Position numbers and translations under genes: made by a program
The notes under the pieces: model-generated
Told to the model about the DNA's origin: nothing
Database searches by the model: none
The model's input: only the letters and a program-made list of their open reading frames with translations
DNA from: CAXMST01 sp963793415
Lineage (GTDB): Bacteria; Actinomycetota; Thermoleophilia; Solirubrobacterales; 70-9
Direction: 5' to 3'
Assembly (NCBI GenBank): GCA_963793415.1
Contig: CAWCAC010000002.1
Location: forward strand, 1,178,001 to 1,242,000
DNA length: 64,000 bases
Shown here: positions 10,401 through 20,389 of the stretch, in pieces
Layout: the number at the start of each line of letters is the position of its first letter
Position numbering within the stretch: the stretch's first letter is position 1

Positions 10401-10796
10401 AAGATCGACGTCCACCGGCGGATCGCCGGCGCCCGCCGCCCCGGTGAGCTGCGCGCCCTCGGCGACGAGCTGCGGGACCGCTTCGGGCCGCTGCCGGCGT
10501 CGGTCGAGGCGTTGTTCGCCGTCCAGCGCGCCCGGATCGAGCTCGCCCGCGAGTCCGCAACCTCGCTCAGCATCCGCGGCGGCCGCATCATCGCCTCCGG
10601 CCTCGAGCTCGACTCCGAGCGCGTCGGCGGCATCCGCAGCCGGATCGAGGAGGCGATCTACTCCTCGCGGGAGGGGACGCTCAGCCTCCGGGTCCCCGAT
10701 GGGGCCGACGCCGAGGAGCCCCGGATCGCTGCGCTCGAGGCGCTCACCGAGGCGATCTCGGCCTCGCGCGAGACCGCGGTCGCCGAGCCCGTCTGA
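7404..10796 (+). CDS. mfd: Transcription-repair coupling factor (Mfd)
   Basis: DNA translocase that removes stalled RNA polymerase and recruits UvrA. The 1130-residue order is standard: UvrB-like N-terminal module, CarD-type RNAP-interaction domain starting near residue 459 (VGEHVVHEDHGVARF), Walker A GDVGYGKTE near 607, DEEQ helicase motif near 708, the SATPIPRTMQM motif, and the RG motif with GRVGRSRERA. A TRCF C-terminal domain closes the protein. The start is the ATG immediately before SLRPLISLV. The roughly 200-base leader holds short G/C-rich inverted repeats but nothing I can name. Confidence 0.97.
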   Translation: MSLRPLISLVAEQKPLLALGAAVAAGEQPAAHMSAGVRPLLLAALAEDPAALGDRPVLFVTADDRSARDMARELGAYLAPRRVRYYPSRGTGYESHLAPPPHLVGLRIAALDALAGDGEEDETGTPVVVASAVALAEAVPDASLRPAGFVLHKGEEVDLDDVAELLAGAGYERVEQVEDRGQFAVRGGILDVFGATEDAAARLELFGDEIESIRWFSTFTQRSLGDAERVELDPAAEIDPDHRLLAEAALESAGEDGEAQQPLAELLPTEQFSPFLELIADDVRVVVATEEDLEGALDDHLTDVRAAIHDDDVAALYVEVSEPLNERAVLTVSSLEAEREHSFRASTPVSAARSLGEAEGELEKQIRSGYVTVVAFERIGEAERARYSLDRITPAMLSDAGRKLSADPAVHFAEASIQEGFVSPALKLAVIPQRRLVHRRRAEAPAPTRGRLASIGDLSVGEHVVHEDHGVARFTGFDTRTVAGITRDYLDLEYRGGDKVLVPAEQLAKITRYVGGGDSPELSKLGGKRWSNLKTRARRAAREMAGELLNLYAERQARRGHMFSPDGEWQLRLEESFPYRETADQLEAIEAVKADMESERPMDRLICGDVGYGKTEVAIRAAQKALSDSKQVMVLVPTTILATQHLGTFRERMRDFPYEIEMVSRLRRPAEVKDALARFASGELDILIGTHRLLSRDVRAKDLGLLVIDEEQRFGVKQKELLRQFKLKVDVLSMSATPIPRTMQMSLAGIRDISVIETPPEGRRPVRTYVGPYDEDLVKTAIERELSRDGQAFFLHNRVETLHETAERLRALVPGARFLEAHGQLDEGELEKTMIGFLRGEADVLVATTIIESGLDVPAANTLIVERADHLGLAQAYQIRGRVGRSRERAHAYMLYPSEEGVTREAAARLATLSDHTELGSGFRIAMRDLELRGAGDLLGSEQSGHVAAVGFELYVEMLDEAVEALRSADGAERSESEVRVDADVSAYVPSDYIPYEAAKIDVHRRIAGARRPGELRALGDELRDRFGPLPASVEALFAVQRARIELARESATSLSIRGGRIIASGLELDSERVGGIRSRIEEAIYSSREGTLSLRVPDGADAEEPRIAALEALTEAISASRETAVAEPV

Positions 10797-10874
10797 GCGC
10801 CAACCGCCGGTCGGCCGTCCCGGCGCCGTCACAGGCGTCGGGCTCGCGATCCGCTCCCGCTATTGTCCCGGCCC

Positions 10875-12182
10875 GTGAACTCACTCACACGGTCGAAGAA
10901 GCGGGTCGTCGCAGCCGTCCTCGCGCTAGCCCTGGTAATCGCGGTCGGGCTCGTCGCTGCGACGAGCGGCATCGCCCGGCCCGGGGTCCCCAGCGACGCC
11001 GTCGCGATCGTCGACGACATCGACGACGGCACGGTCACCGACGCCGACTACCAGCGGGGTCTCGAGCAGTCGGCCGCCCGGCTCGGCCTGAAGGAGGTGC
11101 CGCCGCCGAGCGACCCCCAGTTCGCGCAGCTCAACGACGAGACCATGCAGGGGCTCCTGCTCGCGATCTGGGCCGAGGGCGAGGCCGCGGATCGCGGCAT
11201 CGAAGTCACCGAAACCGATGTTCAGGCCGAGCTCGACGACATCCAGAAGAGCTTCAAGGACGAGGCGGAGTTCGCCAAGGTCGTGGAGCAGTCGAAGTTC
11301 TGCACCGAGGAGGAGATCGCCGGCGACACTCCCCCCGCCCAGTGCGAGGACGTGATCAACCAGGCGCGCCTGCTCGCCCTGCAACGTGAGCTCTCGGCTG
11401 CCTTCGCCGCCGAGCCGACCGTCACCGACGACGAGATCGAGGACTTCTACGACGCCAACATCGAGAGCTTCAAGACCCCGGCCACGCGCGACGCGCGGGT
11501 GATCCTGAACGAGGACGAGAAGCAGATCGAGGCGGCCCAGGCTGAGCTCGAAGGGCTCGCTGCCGACGACCCCGATTTCGACAAGGCCTGGAAGGCGGCC
11601 GCGAGGAATTACTCGCAGGACGCGGCCTCCAAGGACCGTGGCGGCCTGCTCGAGGGCCTCGTCGAGGGCCAGGGCGATCCGCAGCTCGACCAGCAGGTCT
11701 TCAGCGCCGAGGTCGGCCAGCTCGTCGGGCCGTTCGAGACCGACCGCGGCATCTACCTGGTTCAGGTCACGAAGGAGACTCCGGAGACGGTGCAGCCGCT
11801 CGACGAGGCCTCCGCCGCGATTGAGCAGCAGCTCGTCTCCGCCCGCCAGCAGGCACAGCAGACCGACGTCCAGAACGACTTCATCGAGAAGTGGAAGGCG
11901 CGGACGCAGTGCATCGACGAGGTGAGGATGCAGTTCTGTGACGGCTTCGTTCCGCCCGAGGCGGAGACCGTGCCCGGTCAGCCGCCGGCCGCCGAGCCCG
12001 CCCCGGTGAACCCGAACAGCCCGATCGAGCCCGGGACCGCGACGCTCTCGATCGACGGCACCACGGTGACCGGCGCTCCGCAGGGACCGCAGCTTCCCGT
12101 CCCCGAGGCAGCGGCAGCCGCCGGCGCCCTGCCCGAGGGCGCGATTCCGGTCGGCCCCGACGGCGCGCCCGTCACCCCCTGA
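10875..12182 (+). CDS. Secreted peptidyl-prolyl isomerase, SurA/PpiC (parvulin) type
   Basis: Extracytoplasmic foldase. A short positive N-terminus (LTRSKKR) and a hydrophobic stretch at about 12-32 form a signal sequence or membrane anchor. A SurA-N-like helical domain follows. The rotamase domain covers about 195-310, with AARNYSQDAASKDRGG, the FSAEVGQLVGPFETDRGIYLVQV block and typical PpiC spacing. The last 90 residues are Pro/Ala-rich and probably extended. I chose the GTG at 10875; a TTG four codons upstream is the alternative. It sits between Mfd and MazG, a frequent actinobacterial arrangement. Confidence 0.88.
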   Translation: MNSLTRSKKRVVAAVLALALVIAVGLVAATSGIARPGVPSDAVAIVDDIDDGTVTDADYQRGLEQSAARLGLKEVPPPSDPQFAQLNDETMQGLLLAIWAEGEAADRGIEVTETDVQAELDDIQKSFKDEAEFAKVVEQSKFCTEEEIAGDTPPAQCEDVINQARLLALQRELSAAFAAEPTVTDDEIEDFYDANIESFKTPATRDARVILNEDEKQIEAAQAELEGLAADDPDFDKAWKAAARNYSQDAASKDRGGLLEGLVEGQGDPQLDQQVFSAEVGQLVGPFETDRGIYLVQVTKETPETVQPLDEASAAIEQQLVSARQQAQQTDVQNDFIEKWKARTQCIDEVRMQFCDGFVPPEAETVPGQPPAAEPAPVNPNSPIEPGTATLSIDGTTVTGAPQGPQLPVPEAAAAAGALPEGAIPVGPDGAPVTP

Positions 12183-12198
12183 CCGGTCTGTCGGCCTC

Positions 12199-14305
<2,107 letters not shown>

Positions 14306-14422
14306 GGCCAGCGGTCGGCGCGCCCCCGGCGGGCGCCCAGAACACCAGTTCGCCTTTGTGCAAGCCGTTTTTCAGGGGGAGGGGCGGAAGGCAAGAGGAC
14401 GACGGCGTCGAAGTTCCGGGGT

Positions 14423-14779
14423 GTGAGCGCCACGACCGTCCGTTCTCGCCGCCGCTACAAGGCGCGCGTCGCACCCCGAACCGGTGCAGGGCGGACGACC
14501 GCGAGCCGGATCCAATGGGATCGGGTCGCCCGGATCGCGCTCGTGCTGGTGCTGTTCGCGGTGCTGCTCTCCTACGTGAAGCCGGTGATCAACCTCGTCG
14601 GCAACTGGCAGGAGTCGAAGACTGCCACGGAGCGGCTCCATGAGCTCCAGGCAGAGAACGCGCAGCTCGAGAAGCGGGCGAAGATGCTGAACACGCCCGC
14701 GGCCGCGATGCGCGAGGCGCGTAAACTCGGCATGGTCGCTCCTGGCGAGCAGGCATACAAAATCACCGGCCTCAAGTAA
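14423..14779 (+). CDS. ftsB: Septum formation initiator FtsB/DivIC family protein
   Basis: Divisome scaffold that links FtsL and FtsQ. The 118 residues comprise a basic cytoplasmic N-terminus (RRRYKAR), one transmembrane helix at about 37-56, a coiled coil at about 60-92 (ERLHELQAENAQLEKR), and the conserved end EARKLGMVAPGEQAYKI. The GTG start lies in a purine-rich leader. Position directly after eno matches actinobacterial DivIC. It is the last housekeeping gene before the sulfotransferase cluster; about 157 bases separate them. Confidence 0.92.
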   Translation: MSATTVRSRRRYKARVAPRTGAGRTTASRIQWDRVARIALVLVLFAVLLSYVKPVINLVGNWQESKTATERLHELQAENAQLEKRAKMLNTPAAAMREARKLGMVAPGEQAYKITGLK

Positions 14780-14936
14780 CCTGTCGGCGGTCGGCGCCGT
14801 CTGACGCTGCGCCATACGCCACCCACTCGGGCCTTATGTGGCTCCGCCACACCGCGGCCCTCGCGTGCGGCGTCTGGCTTGGTCAGACGACGCCTCCGGG
14901 CTTTGCTGGCGCTCCTGCAACTCTTCTCTGCTGACT

Positions 14937-15899
14937 ATGGAAACTGCACTCGACATCGAGGCGGCACTCGACCGCGCCGACGACTCTGACGTCTTCAACC
15001 CGCCGCCGCTGCTGTTCGTCGGCGGCACCGGTCGTTCCGGCACGCACGTCGTCGCCAAGATCCTCAACAACCACAGCCACTTCCGCAAGGTTCCGAATGA
15101 GGCCCGCTTCCACACCGACCCGGGAGGCATTCCCGACGTGCTCGCCGGCCGCACCAGCCCCGAGCTCTTCGTCTGGCGCCTGCGCCACCACTGGTACCGC
15201 AACTTCGAGCCGGCCCGGCTCTCCCTGCGCGGCCTCCACCGCTACGTCCCGCGGCGGCGGCTGGATGCGGCCTCGGACGCCTTTCTGCGGCGTTTCGAGG
15301 ACGAGCCCGAGGCGGCCTGCCGGCAGCTCTTCTTCGATCTGCTCTGGCCGCTCGCGGCCGAGGAGGCGAAGGCGGGGCTGATCGAGCAGAGCTGCGACGT
15401 CGTCGCCGAGGCCCCGACCCTCGGCCGCCTCTTTCCGGAGGCCAGGTTCATCCACGTCGTCCGCGACGGCCGCGACGCTGCCGCCTCGCGGGTCGGCCAG
15501 GCCCGCTTTCTGACCTACCCACGCTCGATGGCACAGGGCCTCGAGTGGTGGGACGCGCGCATCCGCCGGATCGACGCCGGCGTCCGCGGGGTCGAGGGCG
15601 GCCGCGTCTACGCCGTCAGCCTCGACGAGCTCGTCGGCGGCGATCGCCGCCGCACCTACCGGCTGATGCGCCGCTTCGCCGGCCTCCGCAACGAGGACGC
15701 GATGCTCGACTACTTCCAGGGCCGAGTCAAGGACCGCAACGCCCACATGGAGCGCTGGCGCGCGAGCGTGCCGGAGCGCCGCCAGGCCGAGATCGACGAG
15801 CGCTACCGCGAGATCCTCGGCCGGATGCAGCTCGACGGCGTCCACTGCGCCGACCTGCTGTTGCGGGTCTACGAGGAACGCAAGGGGACGAGCGCCTGA
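14937..15899 (+). CDS. Sulfotransferase family protein 1
   Basis: PAPS-dependent sulfotransferase-like enzyme of 320 aa. The 5'-phosphosulfate loop is GGTGRSGTH (about residues 26-34), and the 3'-phosphate loop is FIHVVRDGRDAAASRV (about 170-185). The open frame runs 33 codons further upstream, but those residues do not resemble the family and the ATG at 14937 precedes an acidic leader that ends in the core fold. The stop overlaps the next ATG (TGATG). It is one of three tandem paralogs whose acceptor is most likely a surface polysaccharide; the acceptor is inferred from the flippase and glycosyltransferase downstream. Confidence 0.88.
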   Translation: METALDIEAALDRADDSDVFNPPPLLFVGGTGRSGTHVVAKILNNHSHFRKVPNEARFHTDPGGIPDVLAGRTSPELFVWRLRHHWYRNFEPARLSLRGLHRYVPRRRLDAASDAFLRRFEDEPEAACRQLFFDLLWPLAAEEAKAGLIEQSCDVVAEAPTLGRLFPEARFIHVVRDGRDAAASRVGQARFLTYPRSMAQGLEWWDARIRRIDAGVRGVEGGRVYAVSLDELVGGDRRRTYRLMRRFAGLRNEDAMLDYFQGRVKDRNAHMERWRASVPERRQAEIDERYREILGRMQLDGVHCADLLLRVYEERKGTSA

Positions 15900-16867
15900 T
15901 GGGCGCTTCGAACGAGATCCTGCCCCCGCGGCCGGAGAACCCGGACCTGATCTTCATCGGCGGCACCGGCCGCTCGGGCACGCACGTGCTCTCGCACCTG
16001 CTCAGCAGCCACTCGCACTACGCGCGCGTGCCGATCGAGTGCCGCTTCCACTGCAACCCGCAGGGCTTCCCGGATCTGCTCAGCGGACGCGTCGACGCCG
16101 AGACCTTCCTCAAGAAGCTGAAGAAGTTCTGGTGGCGACGGATCCGCGCCGGCGAGGTGGCGCCGGTCGTCGCCAAGCGCCTCGCCTTTGGCCGCAAGGT
16201 TCGCGGCCTGCACAAGATCGTGCCCCAGGAGCGCTTCGACGCCGCCGTCGCCGAGTTCGAGTCGACCTACCCGCTCGACCTCGAGGACGCCTGCCGCAAC
16301 CTCTTCCTCGACCTGCTCTGGCCGCTGACCGCCGAGCAGGGCAAGCCGGGCCTGACCGAGATGAGCTGCTTCACGATCGCCGAGAGCCCGACCCTGCAGC
16401 GCCTGTTTCCCGAGTCGAAGCTGATCCACACGGTCCGCGACGGGCGCGACGCCGGCTCCTCGAAGGTCTCCAAGCGGCAGAAGCGCTCGCACCCGCGCGA
16501 CGGCTTCGAGGGCCTGCGCTGGTGGGAGGGGCGGCTGCGCAACATCGAGCGCGGCGTCAACGGGCTCAACGACCGCTCGAAGCTGCTCTGCGTCTCCCTC
16601 GATGACCTCGTCGCCGGCGACCGCGAGGGCGTCTACAGGGAGATCCTCGAATTCACCGGTCTCGAGGAGGAGCCCGGCATGCGCGAGTTCTTCGACGGCG
16701 AGATGAGCGCCGGCGCGGCCCACAAGGAGCGCTGGCGCGAAGGCCTGACCACTGAGCAGCAGGCCGACCTCGTGCGCGAGTACGAGAAGACGCTCGACCG
16801 GCTCGAGCGCGAGAACTTCCACTGCGCCGGCGTCCTGCGGGCGGCGTACGAGCGCCAGCCGGCGTGA
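15899..16867 (+). CDS. Sulfotransferase family protein 2
   Basis: Second tandem paralog, 322 aa. It contains GGTGRSGTHVLSH for PAPS 5'-phosphosulfate binding, and LIHTVRDGRDAGSSKV for 3'-phosphate binding. It shares the block CRNLFLDLLWPL with copy 1 (QLFFDLLWPL). Compared with copy 1 it has a Lys-rich insertion (FLKKLKKFWWRR) shortly after the N-terminal fold. The start ATG overlaps the previous stop and its own TGA overlaps the GTG of copy 3, so the three are translationally coupled. Acceptor specificities probably differ because the middle regions have diverged. Confidence 0.88.
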   Translation: MGASNEILPPRPENPDLIFIGGTGRSGTHVLSHLLSSHSHYARVPIECRFHCNPQGFPDLLSGRVDAETFLKKLKKFWWRRIRAGEVAPVVAKRLAFGRKVRGLHKIVPQERFDAAVAEFESTYPLDLEDACRNLFLDLLWPLTAEQGKPGLTEMSCFTIAESPTLQRLFPESKLIHTVRDGRDAGSSKVSKRQKRSHPRDGFEGLRWWEGRLRNIERGVNGLNDRSKLLCVSLDDLVAGDREGVYREILEFTGLEEEPGMREFFDGEMSAGAAHKERWREGLTTEQQADLVREYEKTLDRLERENFHCAGVLRAAYERQPA

Positions 16868-17808
16868 GCGGCGACACCGGCACGATCGGCTCGTCCGATG
16901 CGCCGGAGCCGATCTTCATCGGCGGCACCGGCCGCTCCGGCACGCACGCCGTCGCGCGTCTGCTCGGTCGCCACTCCCAACTCGCCGACGTGCCGATCGA
17001 GGCACGCTTCCATTGCAACAAGCGCGGCCTGCCCGACCTGATCGAAGGACGCGTGACGCTGGCCGGCTTCATGGCGAAGCTGCGCGGGTTCTGGTGGCAC
17101 CGCGTCCGCGTCGACGGTCGCCCACGCGGGCTCTACAACCTGCACCGCCGGGCCGACTTCGACTCCGCCTGCGAGCGCTTCGAGGGGGCCTATCCCGACG
17201 ACCCGATCGGCGCCTCCCGTCGGCTCGTGCTCGACCTGCTCGGGCCGGTCGCCGAACGTGCGGGCAAGCCCGGCCTGGTCGAGATGTCGTCGCACAACGT
17301 CAAAGAGGCGCAGACGCTGCTGCGCCTGTTCCCGCGGGCGCGGGTGGTCCACGCGCTCCGCGATGGCCGCGACTCCGCGACCTCGGTAACCGGCAAGACC
17401 TGGGGGCCAGACAGTGTCGTCCGCGGTATCGACTGGTGGGCGGCCCGCCTGCGCGACATCGAGCGCGGCGTTCGCTGGGAGGAGGACGGCGCCCCCTACC
17501 GGATTCCGGCCGATCGCTTTCGCGTCGTCCTGCTCGACGACCTCGTCGGCCCCGATCGCGACCGCGTCTACGCCGAGCTGCTGGCCTTCGTCGATCTCTC
17601 CGACGAGGACGGGATCCATTCGTTCTTTGAGACCTCGGTCACAGCCGAGGCTGCTCACGCGGGCCGTTGGCGCGACGAGATCGGCCCCGTCGGCCGCGCC
17701 CGGGTCGCCCGACGCTACAGGCGCGCCGTCGCCGAGCTCGAGCAGCAGGGCAATCACGCCGCACCCATGCTGAGAGCGGCCCTCGACCGCGAGGCGGTGC
17801 CGGCGTGA
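16864..17808 (+). CDS. Sulfotransferase family protein 3
   Basis: Third tandem paralog, 314 aa, GTG start in a GTGA overlap. FIGGTGRSGTHAVARLLGR and VVHALRDGRDSATSV are the PAPS loops. Residues such as RFHCNKRGLPDLIEGRV align closely with copy 2 (RFHCNPQGFPDLLSGRV), so copies 2 and 3 look like the most recent duplication. No transmembrane segment or signal is visible, so transfer should occur on the cytoplasmic face before export. It is coupled to the glycosyltransferase that follows. Confidence 0.88.
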   Translation: MSGDTGTIGSSDAPEPIFIGGTGRSGTHAVARLLGRHSQLADVPIEARFHCNKRGLPDLIEGRVTLAGFMAKLRGFWWHRVRVDGRPRGLYNLHRRADFDSACERFEGAYPDDPIGASRRLVLDLLGPVAERAGKPGLVEMSSHNVKEAQTLLRLFPRARVVHALRDGRDSATSVTGKTWGPDSVVRGIDWWAARLRDIERGVRWEEDGAPYRIPADRFRVVLLDDLVGPDRDRVYAELLAFVDLSDEDGIHSFFETSVTAEAAHAGRWRDEIGPVGRARVARRYRRAVAELEQQGNHAAPMLRAALDREAVPA

Positions 17809-19421
17809 GCCGGCGCAAGGCCGGCCGCAAGGTCCTGTTCGCGACCAGCAACGGGACCGGGCTCGGGCACCTGAACCGGGCGATGTCGATCGCCCGCCGG
17901 CTGCCGGACGGGATCGAGCCCGTCCTGTTCACGCTCTCGCAGGCGGTACCGGCCGTCGTCGAGGCCGGTTTCAGGGTCGAGTACTTCCCGTCCTACCGCC
18001 GGCCGGCCTCCGGCTCGGACTGGCAGTGGAACCTGCGGCTGCGGCGGCGGCTCGAACGGCTGCTCGCCGACGAGCGCCCGGACGCGGTCGTCTTCGACGG
18101 GGTCCACCCCTACCGGGCGCTGACGCACGTGCTCTCCGCCTCCGGCGCGCCACGCTCGGTCTGGTGCCGGCGACCGATGTGGAACCCGCAGACGCCTGCC
18201 GCGCCACTGACCCGCACGGGCGCCTTCGACGCGGTCCTCGAGCCCGGCGAGCTCGCCGCCGAGGCCGACGAGGGCCCGACCGTCGCGCGGCGCGGCGAGG
18301 CGGAGCGCGTCGCTCCGATCGTCTACCTCGACCCCGGCGAGTTGCTGAGCCGGCGTCAGGCCGCGCGTGAGCTCGGCCTCGACCCGGCGCGGACCACGGC
18401 GCTCGTCAACCTCGGTCAGGGCGGTGCCACCGACCGGGCTGTGGGTCGGGTGCTGGCGCGCCTCGCGGACGAGGCCGACCTGCAGATCGCGGCGCTGCAG
18501 TCGAGCATCGGCGGCGGGCTCGAGGTCCCCGAGGGCGTCGTCCGCCTCGATGCGACCTTCCCGATGAGCCGCTACTTCCACGCCTTCGACATCGCCGTCG
18601 CCGCCGCCGGCTACAACGCCTTCCACGAGCTGATCGCCTTCGGCGTCCCGACGCTGTTCGTGCCGATGCCCCGCAACACCGACGATCAGGCCGCGAGGGC
18701 GCGCTGGGCCGCCGAGGCGGGCATCGCCCGTGCCGTGACCGGCCCCGAGGACGAGGCGCTCTCCGCCGAGCTCGAGCCGCTCCTGGACGAGCGGGCGCGG
18801 ACGAGGATGCGCGAGGGGTGCGAGCGCGTCTGGGACGAGAACGGCGCCTTCGCCGCCGCCGAGCTCGTCGCCGGGCTCGCCAGCGGCGAGCGCAAGCCGG
18901 GCGGCGCCCGCGCCGTGCGCCGCCGCGGAGGCTTCAACCGCTGGTGGCGCTACTCGAGCCACCCCGTCGGCCCGAGCCTGCCGCTGGCGCTCGCGCTCAC
19001 CGCCCGCGACCTCGGCGGCAACCCCGAGCGCCGGCGTCCGAAGGGCGTCGTCTACGCCCTCGGGCAGCCGGAGGAGGACTTCGAGGCCGAGCTGGCCGCG
19101 GCGGTCGACTCGCTAGATGTGCCGCGCGGGCGGGTGATGGTGATCACCGACTCGCTCGACTTCGCGGTGCTGCGGCGTCTCGGCGTCGCCTTCCAGCGGG
19201 TCCCGACCGCACCAGAGCTTGGCCTCGACTTCGACGATCCCGCCTATCGCCGCCTGCTCGACGAGCGCTTTGACGAGGCGATGTCGCCGTGGCACGGCAA
19301 GTGGCCGATGCGACGGATCGGAACCGGCAACGCGATCCTCCGCGAGGAGGCCGCCGCCGCGACCGGGGGCTCGGCCGCCGAGGCTCCCGCACGCGGGCGG
19401 GACGGGGACGGTGACGCGTGA
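17805..19421 (+). CDS. MurG/UGT-like GT-B glycosyltransferase with extra C-terminal domain
   Basis: Probable nucleotide-sugar glycosyltransferase. The N-terminal Rossmann half opens with a glycine-rich TSNGTGLGHLNRAMS loop, as in MurG relatives. The C-terminal half has NLGQGG, the acidic LDATFPMSRYFHAFD region, and AAAGYNAFHELIAFGVPTLF, which corresponds to the UDP-sugar pocket. After about residue 400 a roughly 130-residue region (KGVVYALGQPEEDFEAEL ... VITDSLDFAVLRRLG) is not part of the usual fold and I do not recognise it. GTG start overlaps the sulfotransferase stop. Role in building the glycan sulfated by its neighbours is inferred. Confidence 0.8.
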   Translation: MSRRKAGRKVLFATSNGTGLGHLNRAMSIARRLPDGIEPVLFTLSQAVPAVVEAGFRVEYFPSYRRPASGSDWQWNLRLRRRLERLLADERPDAVVFDGVHPYRALTHVLSASGAPRSVWCRRPMWNPQTPAAPLTRTGAFDAVLEPGELAAEADEGPTVARRGEAERVAPIVYLDPGELLSRRQAARELGLDPARTTALVNLGQGGATDRAVGRVLARLADEADLQIAALQSSIGGGLEVPEGVVRLDATFPMSRYFHAFDIAVAAAGYNAFHELIAFGVPTLFVPMPRNTDDQAARARWAAEAGIARAVTGPEDEALSAELEPLLDERARTRMREGCERVWDENGAFAAAELVAGLASGERKPGGARAVRRRGGFNRWWRYSSHPVGPSLPLALALTARDLGGNPERRRPKGVVYALGQPEEDFEAELAAAVDSLDVPRGRVMVITDSLDFAVLRRLGVAFQRVPTAPELGLDFDDPAYRRLLDERFDEAMSPWHGKWPMRRIGTGNAILREEAAAATGGSAAEAPARGRDGDGDA

Positions 19422-20389
19422 ACCGCCGCGAGCCTTCGCTACCCTCCACGGCACCTATGGAGGCGCCGGTTCCGACTGAGTCGTCTGCCGGCAAGCGGGG
19501 AGCCGCCGGTTCGACGGAGCTCACACGTGCGCGAGGCGATGGCTCGCGCGATCTGACGATGCCGAATCTGATCATCATCGGGGCGCAGAAGTGCGGGACG
19601 AGCGGGCTCCACTACTACCTCGGGCTGCATCCGGAGGTGTCGATGTCGACGCCGAAGGAGCTCAACTACTTCATCGCCGAGCGCAACTGGGGCCGGGGGC
19701 CGGAGTGGTACTCCCGCCACTTCGATCCCGCCGCCCGCTGCCGGGGCGAGTCCTCGCCGAACTACACGGCCTTCCCCCAGCACATGGACGTGCCGGAGCG
19801 AATGTCGGCGGTGCTCCCGGACGTGCGGCTGATCTACATCGTCCGTGACCCGCTCGAGCGGATCGCCGCCCACTACGTGCACAACTTCGCCAAGCGGCGT
19901 GAGAAGGGCGACCTGCGCGAGACCCTGCTGCACCCGAACACCTCCTACGTCTCCCGTAGCCGGTACTTCACGCAGCTGCAGCGCTTCCTCGACCACTACG
20001 ACCGCGAGCAGATCCTCGTGATCGAGAACAACGACCTGCGTGAGGATCGCGCCGAGACTCTGCGCAAGGTGTTCGCGTTCGCCGGTGTCGATCCCGCCTT
20101 CGAGCACCCAAAGTTCGACCAGGTGCGCCACTCGACCTCGCGCAAGAAGCGCGCGACCCGCCTCGGCATGCGGGTCCAGAAGATGAGCAAGACCCGCTGG
20201 GGCCGCCGGCTCCCGCGTCGCGCCTGGCTCGCCCTCGACGCCGCGCTGCCGCTCTCGAAGCCGATCTCGAAGCCGCCGATCGAGGAGCTCGAGGCGGCTC
20301 TCGGCGACGAGGTGCTCGAGGTCCTGCACGAGGACGCCGAGCGGCTGCGCGCCTTCACCGGGCGCAAGCTCGCCGGCTGGACGGTTTGA
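19418..20389 (+). CDS. Sulfotransferase, heparan-sulfate/NodH type (Sulfotransfer_1)
   Basis: Different sulfotransferase subfamily from the three upstream. IIIGAQKCGTSGLHYYLG is the PAPS-loop typical of carbohydrate O-sulfotransferases, followed by PKELNYF and YIVRDPLERIAAHY for 3'-phosphate binding, then the SRYFTQLQRFLDHY block seen in glycan sulfotransferases. The first 45 residues are low-complexity and may be disordered; an internal ATG at MPNLIII is an alternative start. It lies between the glycosyltransferase and flippase with four-base overlaps on both sides. The family usually modifies polysaccharides, supporting a sulfated surface glycan. Confidence 0.88.
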   Translation: MNRREPSLPSTAPMEAPVPTESSAGKRGAAGSTELTRARGDGSRDLTMPNLIIIGAQKCGTSGLHYYLGLHPEVSMSTPKELNYFIAERNWGRGPEWYSRHFDPAARCRGESSPNYTAFPQHMDVPERMSAVLPDVRLIYIVRDPLERIAAHYVHNFAKRREKGDLRETLLHPNTSYVSRSRYFTQLQRFLDHYDREQILVIENNDLREDRAETLRKVFAFAGVDPAFEHPKFDQVRHSTSRKKRATRLGMRVQKMSKTRWGRRLPRRAWLALDAALPLSKPISKPPIEELEAALGDEVLEVLHEDAERLRAFTGRKLAGWTV

